The notes: generated from the letters alone by a model not told the origin. A stretch of 33,084 nucleotides of DNA from Erysipelothrix sp. (GCA_012512455.1 JAAZEF010000094.1:1-33084); one strand, 5' to 3'. Positions 18,039-26,898 are shown, counted from the first letter of the stretch. Numbers and translations are program-made.

Positions 18039-20453
18039 ATGATTTTCTTATCCCTACATCAACTAGCGACTATGTGTCAAGGTGAACTAATTAACAGTAA
18101 AGATGCCTATAAAGTAAAAGGCGTTTATATCAATACCAGAGAACATCAAGGTGAAGATATTTTTATTCCTATCATTGGTGATAATTTTGATGGACATCAA
18201 TATGTAGAAAATGCGTTTGAACAAGGCGCAAAGGTCTCTTTGTTTCAAAGAGATCATGATTTTTCTTCACTAGATAAACCTCTCATTTTGGTAGATGATA
18301 CAAGACTTGCTTTGGGAAATCTGGCTAAGGCATATCGGTTGTCGATGAATGCGAGTGTGATTGGTATTACTGGTTCTAATGGAAAGACTTCAACAAAAGA
18401 TATTCTTTATCATTTACTCAATCCTTATTTTGAAGTCAGTGCGACAGTGGGTAATCGTAACAATGATATCGGTTTGCCTCTTACGATATTGGAGAGTGAC
18501 CCTTCTGTTAATCTCTTTATTTTAGAGATGGGGATGTCTGCTTTAGATGAAATTGACTATTTACAAGAGATTGCGATGGCGAGTATTGGTCTAATTACAT
18601 CTATAGGTGCTGCTCATTTAAATGATTTGGGATCTTTGGACAATATCATAAAAGCAAAATTAGAAATTACTCATCACATGCCTGATGATGGTGTGTTGAT
18701 TGTTAATGGAGATCATGAGCGATTTTTAGAGATTTTAAGGAGTTATCAATTAACTCAAAGGGTTGTGACGTATGGACTTAAGTCTTCTAATGATTATGTT
18801 ATTACGGAGACTCATCAATTTAAGGATACCTTAGTGTTTCATTGTGAACAGTTGACAGATAATCCTATTATTGTGCCTTTGTTGGGGAGACATCAAGCAT
18901 TGAATACTTTAGGAGCATTGTTGGTGGGTAAGGAATTACATATACCAATTGAGACCTTGTTGAGTAATTTAGCGAATGTATCAATTACTGCTTCGCGTAA
19001 TGAAGTAGTTAAAATTGGTCAAGCAATGATTATAGATGACTCTTACAAATCAAATCCTGAGGCTTTGACTGAAAGTTTAATGATGTTGTCTGAATTTTCG
19101 AGTCATGATCGTAAAATTGCGGTGTTGGGTGATATGTTGGATTTGGGTCCTAGGGAAATAGAGTACCATCAAGAAATCTCGAGATTGATTGATTCGTTAG
19201 TGATTGATCGCGTGTATACAATTGGTAAGTTGGCTCATCATTTTAGTGATTTTAATACCAAAATATCTCATCATTTTACAAGTCATGATGAACTATTAGC
19301 CGCATTGAAACCATGGTTGAAACAGCCTTCTATTATTCTATTTAAGGGTGCGAATGCTTTACGTTTATTTGATGTTATTGAACAATTAAAAATGGAGGAA
19401 AAGAAAATGAAAAAAGTTGCGTTAATATTTGGTGGAAAGAGTTCAGAGTATCTTGTGTCTTTATCGTCAATTTCTTCTGTGATTCAAAACTTTCCTAGTG
19501 AAAAATATGAAATGTGTTTAATTGGAATGTCTTTAGAGGGACGTTTCTATACTGGAGATTACACTTTAGAGGAAATCGAAAACAATACTTGGTTAGAGAA
19601 TAAAACAAGTCGTGAGGTGGTCTTAAAACCTGGCGATGATTCTTGTTTTATGGCCGTGGATACCTTGGAAGAGACTGTGGTTGATGTGGCGTTTAATATG
19701 ATTCATGGTAAATATGGTGAAGATGGCGTCTTACAATCGTTAATGAAGGCTTCTAATATTTCTTTGACGGGTTGTGATCAACAAAGTTCTATCTTAGCTT
19801 ATGACAAAGATATTACACATCGCTTGTTGGATAATGAAGGAATTCTTAAGGCTAAATATCGTACCTTAACGTCTTCTTTGACTCTTGAACAGTATGGTGA
19901 TTTAACAGATTATTTAGGTCAAAAAGTGATTATTAAACCAGCGCGTGAGGGTTCTTCTTATGGAATTTCAGTGGCGGATAATTATGAAGATTTTAAGATT
20001 GGGTTAGAGGAAGCTTTAAGATTTGATACGAAAGTAGTTATTGAAGAGTTTATTAAGGGCTTTGAAGTCGGTGCAGCGGTATTGGAAAAAGATGGCAGAC
20101 TCTTAGTGGGGGATGTTGATGAGATTGAACTAGCGACTGATTTCTTTGACTATGAAGGAAAATATGCATTCAAAAATGCTCAGATTGTGTGTCCGGCTCG
20201 AATTGATGAAAGTGCGACTCGTATTGTGAAAGAGAGCGCGAAGTTAGTATTTAAACTGTTGGGTTGTCGTGATTTTTCACGAGTGGATTTCTTTTATGGT
20301 GAAGATGGACAGGTCTATTTTAATGAGATTAATACCATTCCTGGGTTTACTTCTCATTCCCGTTTTCCTAATATGATGAAGGGAATTGGCATTGATTATA
20401 AAGAAATAATTGAAACTTTGATTGAGAATGCCTTGAATCGTATTCATGGATAG
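18039..20453 (+). CDS. Fusion: MurF (UDP-MurNAc-tripeptide--dipeptide ligase) + VanC-like D-Ala--D-X ligase
   Basis: Single ORF; MurF half with VIGITGSNGKTSTKDIL and GNRNNDIGLPLTILE; ligase half from about residue 457 (MKKVALIFGGKSSEYLVSLSS, HGKYGEDG, KPAREGSSYGI, NEINTIPGFTSHSRFPNMMKG). ATG 18039 preferred over GTG 18030 (AAGGTGG SD). Confidence 0.93.
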   Translation: MIFLSLHQLATMCQGELINSKDAYKVKGVYINTREHQGEDIFIPIIGDNFDGHQYVENAFEQGAKVSLFQRDHDFSSLDKPLILVDDTRLALGNLAKAYRLSMNASVIGITGSNGKTSTKDILYHLLNPYFEVSATVGNRNNDIGLPLTILESDPSVNLFILEMGMSALDEIDYLQEIAMASIGLITSIGAAHLNDLGSLDNIIKAKLEITHHMPDDGVLIVNGDHERFLEILRSYQLTQRVVTYGLKSSNDYVITETHQFKDTLVFHCEQLTDNPIIVPLLGRHQALNTLGALLVGKELHIPIETLLSNLANVSITASRNEVVKIGQAMIIDDSYKSNPEALTESLMMLSEFSSHDRKIAVLGDMLDLGPREIEYHQEISRLIDSLVIDRVYTIGKLAHHFSDFNTKISHHFTSHDELLAALKPWLKQPSIILFKGANALRLFDVIEQLKMEEKKMKKVALIFGGKSSEYLVSLSSISSVIQNFPSEKYEMCLIGMSLEGRFYTGDYTLEEIENNTWLENKTSREVVLKPGDDSCFMAVDTLEETVVDVAFNMIHGKYGEDGVLQSLMKASNISLTGCDQQSSILAYDKDITHRLLDNEGILKAKYRTLTSSLTLEQYGDLTDYLGQKVIIKPAREGSSYGISVADNYEDFKIGLEEALRFDTKVVIEEFIKGFEVGAAVLEKDGRLLVGDVDEIELATDFFDYEGKYAFKNAQIVCPARIDESATRIVKESAKLVFKLLGCRDFSRVDFFYGEDGQVYFNEINTIPGFTSHSRFPNMMKGIGIDYKEIIETLIENALNRIHG
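19394..19409 (+). promoter_or_regulatory. Internal ribosome-binding site plus ATG at the MurF/ligase junction
   Basis: GGAGG (19394-19398), 8-nt spacing, ATG (19407), in frame with the ligase domain start MKKVALIFGG. Confidence 0.75.
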
Positions 20454-21531
20454 AGCTTTTTTAGAGGTCAATGTTGATGCATTGCGTCATAATATTGAAC
20501 AAATTAATCGTAGTATTGGTCGTTCTAAGATAATGGCGGTGGTGAAGGATCAATGTTATGGCTTGGGATTAGAGGCTGCTTTTTATTGTCAAGAACTAGG
20601 TATTGATTTTTTTGCGGTGGCGACGATTGATGAAGCGATTCAATTGCGTCAATTTGATATTTATCAACCTATTTTGATTTTTGGATATACTCACCCTACT
20701 CGTTTTGATGATTTGATAACTTATAACTTAATACAGACTGCGATTTCTTATGAGTACTTGTTATTGTTGGAAAATTTTCAAAAAGGTATTGAGGTTCACT
20801 TAAAAATAAATACAGGGATGAATCGCTTGGGTATACCTTATGATTTTGATTTAATTGAGTCTTTTTTTACATTAAAAAACATTAAAATTACTGGTATTTA
20901 TACACATCTATTGTCTTCAGATCAACCTGGTGAGGGTCATAAAAAGAGCATTGAACAGTTGTCTCTTTTTGATAAGTTACTTGGTCATTTAGATAATTGT
21001 AAACTTAATTATGGTCTGACTCATGTTCATAATTCGGCAGGAATTGTTTACTTTGGTGACTCTTATGTTTATGACTATGTACGTCCTGGTTTATTGTTGG
21101 CTGCTTCGAGCCGTTTTGATAATTATCGTGAGGTAGTTACTCTGAAGGCGAGAGTGGCGATGGTGAAAGAAGTTTCAGTTGGTGAGAATATTGGTTATGG
21201 GGTGGAGAACACCTTAAATAAGAGTACTAAAGTGGCGACTGTGACGATTGGTTATGGTGATGGTCTACAGCGACGTTTGGCACAGTTGGGCTTTAAGTTG
21301 CGTGTTTCTGGTCAATGGTGTCGTGTTATTGGTAGAATTTGTATGGATCAGTTATTGATAGATGTGAGTGATGTGAATGTCGATATCGGAGATGTTGTTG
21401 AAATCATTCATGATGAATTTACAGTAGATGATATGGCTGATTTATTGGGGTCTATTCCTAATGAGGTGTTGACTCAATTGGGAAGTCGTATTGAAAGGGT
21501 GTTGGTTTATGACGACAAAGAAAGCCTATAA
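20446..21531 (+). CDS. Alanine/serine racemase (PLP fold III), similar to the racemase domain of VanT
   Basis: IMAVVKDQCYG (PLP Lys region), DFFAVATIDEAIQLRQ, YDYVRPGLLL, ENIGYG, GYGDGLQRRL, GRICMDQLLIDVSD; ATG overlaps the fusion stop by 8 bp. Confidence 0.9.
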   Translation: MDRAFLEVNVDALRHNIEQINRSIGRSKIMAVVKDQCYGLGLEAAFYCQELGIDFFAVATIDEAIQLRQFDIYQPILIFGYTHPTRFDDLITYNLIQTAISYEYLLLLENFQKGIEVHLKINTGMNRLGIPYDFDLIESFFTLKNIKITGIYTHLLSSDQPGEGHKKSIEQLSLFDKLLGHLDNCKLNYGLTHVHNSAGIVYFGDSYVYDYVRPGLLLAASSRFDNYREVVTLKARVAMVKEVSVGENIGYGVENTLNKSTKVATVTIGYGDGLQRRLAQLGFKLRVSGQWCRVIGRICMDQLLIDVSDVNVDIGDVVEIIHDEFTVDDMADLLGSIPNEVLTQLGSRIERVLVYDDKESL

Positions 21532-22492
21532 TAAATTAATTGATGATTTAAGAATTGTGGCGGCTATTTTAGTTGTGGCGATTCATACGGCTCCTTTTGT
21601 TGAATTTAATGAAGTGTTTTCATATATTATCACTAATATTATAGGGCGTTTGGCGGTTCCTTTCTTTTTTGTGTTGAGTGGTTACTTTTTATTTAGAAAG
21701 TTTAAATATCTGACGAAGGAAGAACAATATCAATCATTTATTAAGACAGAGTTGTCATTATTGAAGACTTATGCTTTGACGTTTATCATTTATATCCCGG
21801 TGTGGATTTATCTTCATGGGATTGATGTGACGTTGTTTGTTAAGGACTTATTGTGGGATGGCCTTCATTATCATTTATGGTATTTTCCTGCTTTAATTGT
21901 GGGGATTGCGATTGTTTATTTCTTAAATAAGAATCTAAAATTTGACCATATGTTTATTGTGGTGGTTCTACTTTATCTAGTTGGTGCACTTTTTAATGTC
22001 TATGGTCCTTTGTTGCCTGAAGCCTTGGTGAACTTAATGAGTAATACGCGTAATGGTATCTTTTTTGCTCCGTTGTTTATTTTTATTGGTTTGTTTTTAG
22101 CACTAAAGAAATTACGTTTTAATAATGTAATTGTTCTGATTTCTGTAGTTCTATTTTTATTTGAACCGTTATTATTATATTTCACCAATTTATCAGATCC
22201 ATTAAATGCAATGTTTCTTACATTACCAATTACCGTCTATTTCTTGATGACTAAAGTACTCGCTCATAAGGGTAGGACACATAATTCACTCTTTTATCAT
22301 AATGTGTCTTTGTATATTTATGTTATTCATCCAGTGGTCATTTTGGGGAATCGTTTAATTGTGGGTAAGATTTTGAACATGGAATTAACGAACACTCTAA
22401 ATTTTGTGTTGACGACCGTTTTCTCTCTATTGGCAGCTTATGTCTATCAATTTATGAAGGAGTATTATGAAAAAAACAAATCAGTTAACTAG
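21509..22492 (+). CDS. Acyltransferase-3 family membrane protein, similar to the membrane domain of VanT
   Basis: DDLRIVAAILVVAIHTAPF (AT3 R/H motif), GRLAVPFFFVLSGYFLF, YHLWYFPALIVG, TRNGIFFAPLFIFIG; overlaps the racemase 3' end. Confidence 0.85.
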   Translation: MTTKKAYNKLIDDLRIVAAILVVAIHTAPFVEFNEVFSYIITNIIGRLAVPFFFVLSGYFLFRKFKYLTKEEQYQSFIKTELSLLKTYALTFIIYIPVWIYLHGIDVTLFVKDLLWDGLHYHLWYFPALIVGIAIVYFLNKNLKFDHMFIVVVLLYLVGALFNVYGPLLPEALVNLMSNTRNGIFFAPLFIFIGLFLALKKLRFNNVIVLISVVLFLFEPLLLYFTNLSDPLNAMFLTLPITVYFLMTKVLAHKGRTHNSLFYHNVSLYIYVIHPVVILGNRLIVGKILNMELTNTLNFVLTTVFSLLAAYVYQFMKEYYEKNKSVN

Positions 22493-23021
22493 TATGGCGC
22501 TGATTGCGGCGTTGTGTTTTATAGCTTTTAATTATTTTAAAATCGATGTTCATGTGATGGGTGGACGGACCTCTTTTCACTTTGCGAATAGTTTTGTGGT
22601 GTTGGGTGCTCTTTTATTGGGTGGTTTGCCTGGAGGTTTGGCGGGCGCAGTTGGTTTAACGCTGGCTGACTTAACGACAGGTTATGCTCATGTGGCACCG
22701 CGTACTTTTTTTCTAAAATTAATGATTGGTTTAATTGTGGGTCTGATTGCTCATCGTTTTGGTAAAATTAATTCGTTACATAAAACTTCTGATATCCTGA
22801 AATGGAGTATCTTGGCAGGTACTGGTGGTATGATTTTTAATGTGATAGTTGATCCTTTGGTGGGTTATTTATTTAATCGTTTCATTTTAGGAGTTGATGC
22901 TAATCCGGCGACGATTATTGCGACATGGTCTGCTGGGGTGACGGCTGTTAATGGAGTCATTACTGTCGTGATGGCGACGTTGGCTTATATGGCTTTGAGA
23001 AAGATGAAGTTTAAGGTTTAA
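22467..23021 (+). CDS. ECF-type transporter S component, substrate unknown
   Basis: 184 aa, polytopic; FHFANSFVVLGALLLGGLPGGLAGAVGLTLADL signature; AAGGAG SD; overlaps the AT3 gene end. Confidence 0.8.
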   Translation: MKKTNQLTSMALIAALCFIAFNYFKIDVHVMGGRTSFHFANSFVVLGALLLGGLPGGLAGAVGLTLADLTTGYAHVAPRTFFLKLMIGLIVGLIAHRFGKINSLHKTSDILKWSILAGTGGMIFNVIVDPLVGYLFNRFILGVDANPATIIATWSAGVTAVNGVITVVMATLAYMALRKMKFKV

Positions 23022-23031
23022 ATAAGTGTGA

Positions 23032-23056
23032 CCTAAGATAATCTTAGGTTTTTTTA
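23032..23056 (+). terminator. Rho-independent terminator closing the murF-ligase operon
   Basis: CCTAAGA-TAA-TCTTAGG followed by TTTTTTT. Confidence 0.85.
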
Positions 23057-23069
23057 ATAGTCATTTGAT

Positions 23070-23098
23070 TTGATTGTATTTTGTTTTGTGACTACAAT
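23070..23098 (+). promoter_or_regulatory. Putative sigma-A promoter for the FMN reductase gene
   Basis: TTGATT (23070-23075) - 17 nt - TACAAT (23093-23098). Confidence 0.5.
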
Positions 23099-23121
23099 TA
23101 GTGCGGATTAGGAGGATTTTT

Positions 23122-23691
23122 ATGTCTGAGAAATTAAATGTTGTTGGAATCGTGGGTAGTTTACGCAAGGATTCCGTGAATAGAAAACTACTAAATGTGG
23201 CTAAAACTTTTTTAGATGATTCAGTGACTTATAGTGAAATGGATATCAGTGATGTTCCTTTGTTTAACCAGGATTTGGAACATGAGATACTTAAGAGTGT
23301 TCAAAGAATTAGAGAGCAGGCTCTTAATGCTGATGCGTTTATCTTTGTGACACCTGAGTATAACAGTGGTGTACCTGGTGTTCTTAAAAATGTGGTGGAC
23401 TGGTTGAGTCGTCCATTGGATAAACATGGTAATAAGCCGTTGGTTAATAAAACTGCTTATGTGATGGGAGCTACGACTGGTATTTCTGGTACGATTACGC
23501 CTCAGGAACATTTGCGTTCTATTCTTGCATATATGGGAGTTTTTGTTTTACCTAGCACTCGTACTACTGTGCCTTTAGTGGCGAATCATATCGATGATGA
23601 GGGTAATTTAGAACTGAGTGATATGACTTTAGGTTTTCTTAAAGATGGTATTAAAAACTTCGTAAAGTATTCTAAGAAGTTGATTGATTAG
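23122..23691 (+). CDS. NADPH-dependent FMN reductase
   Basis: VGIVGSLRKDSVNRKLL...FVTPEYNSGVPGVLKNVVDWLSRP; AGGAGG SD supports ATG 23122 over 23101. Confidence 0.92.
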   Translation: MSEKLNVVGIVGSLRKDSVNRKLLNVAKTFLDDSVTYSEMDISDVPLFNQDLEHEILKSVQRIREQALNADAFIFVTPEYNSGVPGVLKNVVDWLSRPLDKHGNKPLVNKTAYVMGATTGISGTITPQEHLRSILAYMGVFVLPSTRTTVPLVANHIDDEGNLELSDMTLGFLKDGIKNFVKYSKKLID

Positions 23692-23762
23692 TTAAGTTAA
23701 CAGAGTATTTATATAAAAGATTTGTCTATCATGTATAATGGTAGGTGGAAAGTGAGGAACTC

Positions 23763-24584
23763 ATGTCAAAGAAATTTATTTTTATAGACATCGATGGAAC
23801 CCTATTAAGCCATATAACGGGTATTCCCGATTCAGCTAAAGAAGCTATTGATATCGCTAGAGAAAATGGCCACAAAGTATTTATTAATACGGGGCGCGTT
23901 AAGTCTGCGGTAGATGCGATTATTCGTTCTATGCCTTTTGATGGAATGGTGTATGCTGCTGGAGCTCATGTAGAGCTTAACGATTCACCTATCGTTGAAC
24001 ATAACATTGCTCAAGAGGAGCTTGAGGAATTAATCAAACTTTTTGAAGAGAAAAATGTTGGTTATGTGTTAGAAGGATCTTCTATTTCTTATTATAATGA
24101 TAAAGCGATTGCTTTCTTTAATAAGCGTATGGAGAATAAAGTCAACTTGAAACCCCAAGTGAGTCGTCATTTAGTTCAAGAGAACATGGTGGCACCGTTG
24201 AAGAACTACTTTGCTCGTCCGACACCTATCAATAAATGTTCGATTTTCGCGGATAACAACGACCAGATTTACAGCTTAGATGAAGCGTTGGATAAGAAAT
24301 ACCAATTTATTATCTATGATGAGAACCATTCTGGCGAGATTTTTATTCGTGGTATTGATAAGTCCTATGGAATCCAAACTGTATTAAATGAGTTTGGTGG
24401 AAAGATGGAAGATGCGATGGCATTGGGTGATTCCATGAATGATTATGAAATGGTGAAAGCGGCAGGTATGGGAGTTGCTATGGGTAATGCTCATGATAAA
24501 CTTAAAGCTGTTGCTGACTATGTCACCTTCGATGTTGATGATGCGGGATTATTTCACGCAATGAAATACTACAAGTTAATATAA
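23763..24584 (+). CDS. Cof-type HAD-superfamily hydrolase
   Basis: FIFIDIDGTLL, MALGDSMNDYEMVKAAGMGVAMGNA; GAGGAA SD supports ATG 23763. Confidence 0.93.
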   Translation: MSKKFIFIDIDGTLLSHITGIPDSAKEAIDIARENGHKVFINTGRVKSAVDAIIRSMPFDGMVYAAGAHVELNDSPIVEHNIAQEELEELIKLFEEKNVGYVLEGSSISYYNDKAIAFFNKRMENKVNLKPQVSRHLVQENMVAPLKNYFARPTPINKCSIFADNNDQIYSLDEALDKKYQFIIYDENHSGEIFIRGIDKSYGIQTVLNEFGGKMEDAMALGDSMNDYEMVKAAGMGVAMGNAHDKLKAVADYVTFDVDDAGLFHAMKYYKLI

Positions 24585-24590
24585 AAGGAA

Positions 24591-24615
24591 AACCAACCCC
24601 TCGGGGTTGGTTTTT
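24591..24615. terminator. Bidirectional terminator between the HAD gene and PTS IID gene
   Basis: AACCAACCCC-TC-GGGGTTGGTT followed by T-tract. Confidence 0.85.
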
Positions 24616-24651
24616 AACATGTCAAACAGTGTTTTCTTATACAATAATCTT

Positions 24652-25473
24652 TTAGAAAATTCCGAAGAATGATCCTACAATAGCTAGAACCAATAGGAAT
24701 AAAATTCCGTGAGTTGGTTTCCAGTTATGTTTTGTAAATAGATAATATAGTAATAAAGTTAATGCTAATGGGATTAGTTTAGGTAATACACCATCTAAAA
24801 TTGATTGAACGTTAACGACTGCTTCACCTTGTGTATATTGTAAAGCTAAAGTAGTTCCACCAAAGTTTGATGTAAGTGCACCAACTACGAATACTCCTAA
24901 GATACCTGCTGCACGTGAGAATTCACGGGCATTTTCAGTTAGGACATCAATAGCTTGTGAACCTAAACGATATGACCAGTGCATGAGTCCGAAACGAACA
25001 ATGAACTGAACCACATTAAATATAACTAAGAACATGATTGGACCTAAGATAGATCCATCGATAGCCCAGTTAGCTGTAATACCAGCAGTAATTGGAACTA
25101 GTGTAAACCAGAATAGAGCATCCCCAATACCACCTAAAGGACCCATTGCTGCGACACGTACTGAACGAATTGTGTCAACTGGTGCTTTAGCTTGTTCTAA
25201 GGATAGAACGATACCCATAACGAATGTTACTAAGAATGGGTGAGTATTAAAGAACTCAAGGTTATGACGCATTGATAAGGATAAATCTTCCTTATTAGTA
25301 TGAATTTTTTCAAGGCCTGGTAAAATACCCCATAGCCAACCAGCAGCTTGCATACGCTCATAGTTGAACGATGCTTGTAGGAATAATGATCCCCACACCA
25401 TTTTGTTAAGAGTACCCTTATCTAATGGTGCAGCTGGAGTTGTATCAACATATTCTTTTACATTATATGCCAT
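24652..25473 (-). CDS. PTS mannose/fructose/N-acetylgalactosamine family IID component
   Basis: LFLQASFNYERMQAAGWLWGILPGLEKI; VAAMGPLGGIGDALFWFTLVPI; start 25473 or 25482. Confidence 0.95.
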   Translation of the reverse strand: MAYNVKEYVDTTPAAPLDKGTLNKMVWGSLFLQASFNYERMQAAGWLWGILPGLEKIHTNKEDLSLSMRHNLEFFNTHPFLVTFVMGIVLSLEQAKAPVDTIRSVRVAAMGPLGGIGDALFWFTLVPITAGITANWAIDGSILGPIMFLVIFNVVQFIVRFGLMHWSYRLGSQAIDVLTENAREFSRAAGILGVFVVGALTSNFGGTTLALQYTQGEAVVNVQSILDGVLPKLIPLALTLLLYYLFTKHNWKPTHGILFLLVLAIVGSFFGIF

Positions 25474-26305
25474 CTTCTTCATCTCCTCCGTGACCTACAG
25501 TGCCTGCAAGGTTTTTAATTTTGACGTTAGCTTGGTAGTCTGCAAGAGCGATTGCTACTCCAATGAACGAAATAATAAGTAGAGCTGAACCACCAAGTGT
25601 TGCTACGAAGGCGCCATTGGCGTCAACATAACCGACTGCTCCAACAATTGTAGCAAGTGCGAAACCTGCAAAGTAGTAACCCCATAGTTCGCCTGACATC
25701 ATAATACGAAGTAATGTAGCGAAACCTACGTAACGAAGCATACCACCACCGACGTTGAAGCCGTTTTGTAGCCAAGCATATTCATCAAAGAATGCTTGAA
25801 TTTGAGGACCGAATGCTGAACCAGCTGTTAAAGCTAATACGGCAACGATTCCGAAAGCTGTTCCTAATAGAGTCATTGACAGCAAGTTAATATTACGAAT
25901 ACCTGCTGGGTTAGCTTCATCTGCTGCTTTATCCGCAACACCCATAAGTGGTGAGAATAAAGTAAAGATGAGTGTAACCATCATTTGACCTAGAATAGCA
26001 AATGGTACTGCGATACCAACTGCTGCAGCAGGCTCTAAGCCTAATCCTACTGCGAAGATAGTTGCAACAACGCCACCAATAACTGCGTTTGGAGGTTGTG
26101 CACCACCGATTGGCATACTACCAATTTGAATCAATTGATAAGTACCACCAACAACAAGTCCGATTTGTAAATCTCCTAAAATTGCTCCTACTACTGGACC
26201 AACAACAATTGGTTGATAGAGGGATTCTAGGAAACTAAATTGGTCAATAGCAGCAATAAATGTCACTATGAAAACCAAGATAATTTGTAAAGCATTAAAA
26301 TCCAT
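25463..26305 (-). CDS. PTS mannose/N-acetylgalactosamine family IIC component
   Basis: VVGPVVGAILGDLQIGLVVGGTYQLIQIGSMPIGGAQPPNAVIGGVVAT. Confidence 0.95.
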   Translation of the reverse strand: MDFNALQIILVFIVTFIAAIDQFSFLESLYQPIVVGPVVGAILGDLQIGLVVGGTYQLIQIGSMPIGGAQPPNAVIGGVVATIFAVGLGLEPAAAVGIAVPFAILGQMMVTLIFTLFSPLMGVADKAADEANPAGIRNINLLSMTLLGTAFGIVAVLALTAGSAFGPQIQAFFDEYAWLQNGFNVGGGMLRYVGFATLLRIMMSGELWGYYFAGFALATIVGAVGYVDANGAFVATLGGSALLIISFIGVAIALADYQANVKIKNLAGTVGHGGDEEDGI

Positions 26306-26351
26306 AATTTTCCCCTTCTATACAGTTTCCTGTATCAAGATTTTTCTTTAT

Positions 26352-26828
26352 TTAAATAAAGAGATTTTTGTTGTCTTCGCTTGATTCAGTGGGAACTCGT
26401 TTAATTTCGATTTCTACACCTAAATCACGAAGAGCTTTGAATGCGGCTACGTCGTTATCATCTACAGAAACTGAACGGCCTGCAGCACGTTTACCTTCCG
26501 CATGATGCATATTACCGACGTTTACCTTTTTAATAGGTACACCGCCTTCTACTAGCGTCAATACGTCTTGTGGAGTTTCACATATAATGAAAATCTTTTG
26601 ACGATCGGCCGCTTTGTGAATTACGTCAATAGTTTTTTGAAGTGAGAAGTAACGAGTCTGTGCAGACTGCGGTGCGCTCATATCCATCAAACCTTGACGT
26701 GGTTTGTTTGTGGACACTTCATCATTGGCGACTAACAATAAGTTAGCTCCGATAACGTTGGTCCATTGAGTTGCAACCTGACCATGAATTAGTCGGTTAT
26801 CAATACGGGTTAACACAATATTTGGCAT
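26352..26828 (-). CDS. PTS mannose/N-acetylgalactosamine family IIB component
   Basis: LTRIDNRLIHGQVATQW phospho-His motif. Confidence 0.96.
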   Translation of the reverse strand: MPNIVLTRIDNRLIHGQVATQWTNVIGANLLLVANDEVSTNKPRQGLMDMSAPQSAQTRYFSLQKTIDVIHKAADRQKIFIICETPQDVLTLVEGGVPIKKVNVGNMHHAEGKRAAGRSVSVDDNDVAAFKALRDLGVEIEIKRVPTESSEDNKNLFI

Positions 26829-26884
26829 GTTTTTCCTCCTTACAATATAAAGATTATTTAATCTTCGTATTAATTATATCGTAA

Positions 26885-26898
26885 AGAAGGCGCTTTCA
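26885..26898 (-). promoter_or_regulatory. cre-like (CcpA) site upstream of the PTS IIB-IIC-IID operon
   Basis: Minus strand TGAAAGCGCCTTCT, close to the cre consensus TGAAAGCGNTNNCA. Confidence 0.55.

Noticed and set aside
18039-23021. Acquired, inducible vancomycin-resistance cassette
   Set aside because: No VanRS two-component genes, VanX/VanXY/VanY, integrase or IS flank this operon; MurF fusion suggests a native housekeeping locus instead.
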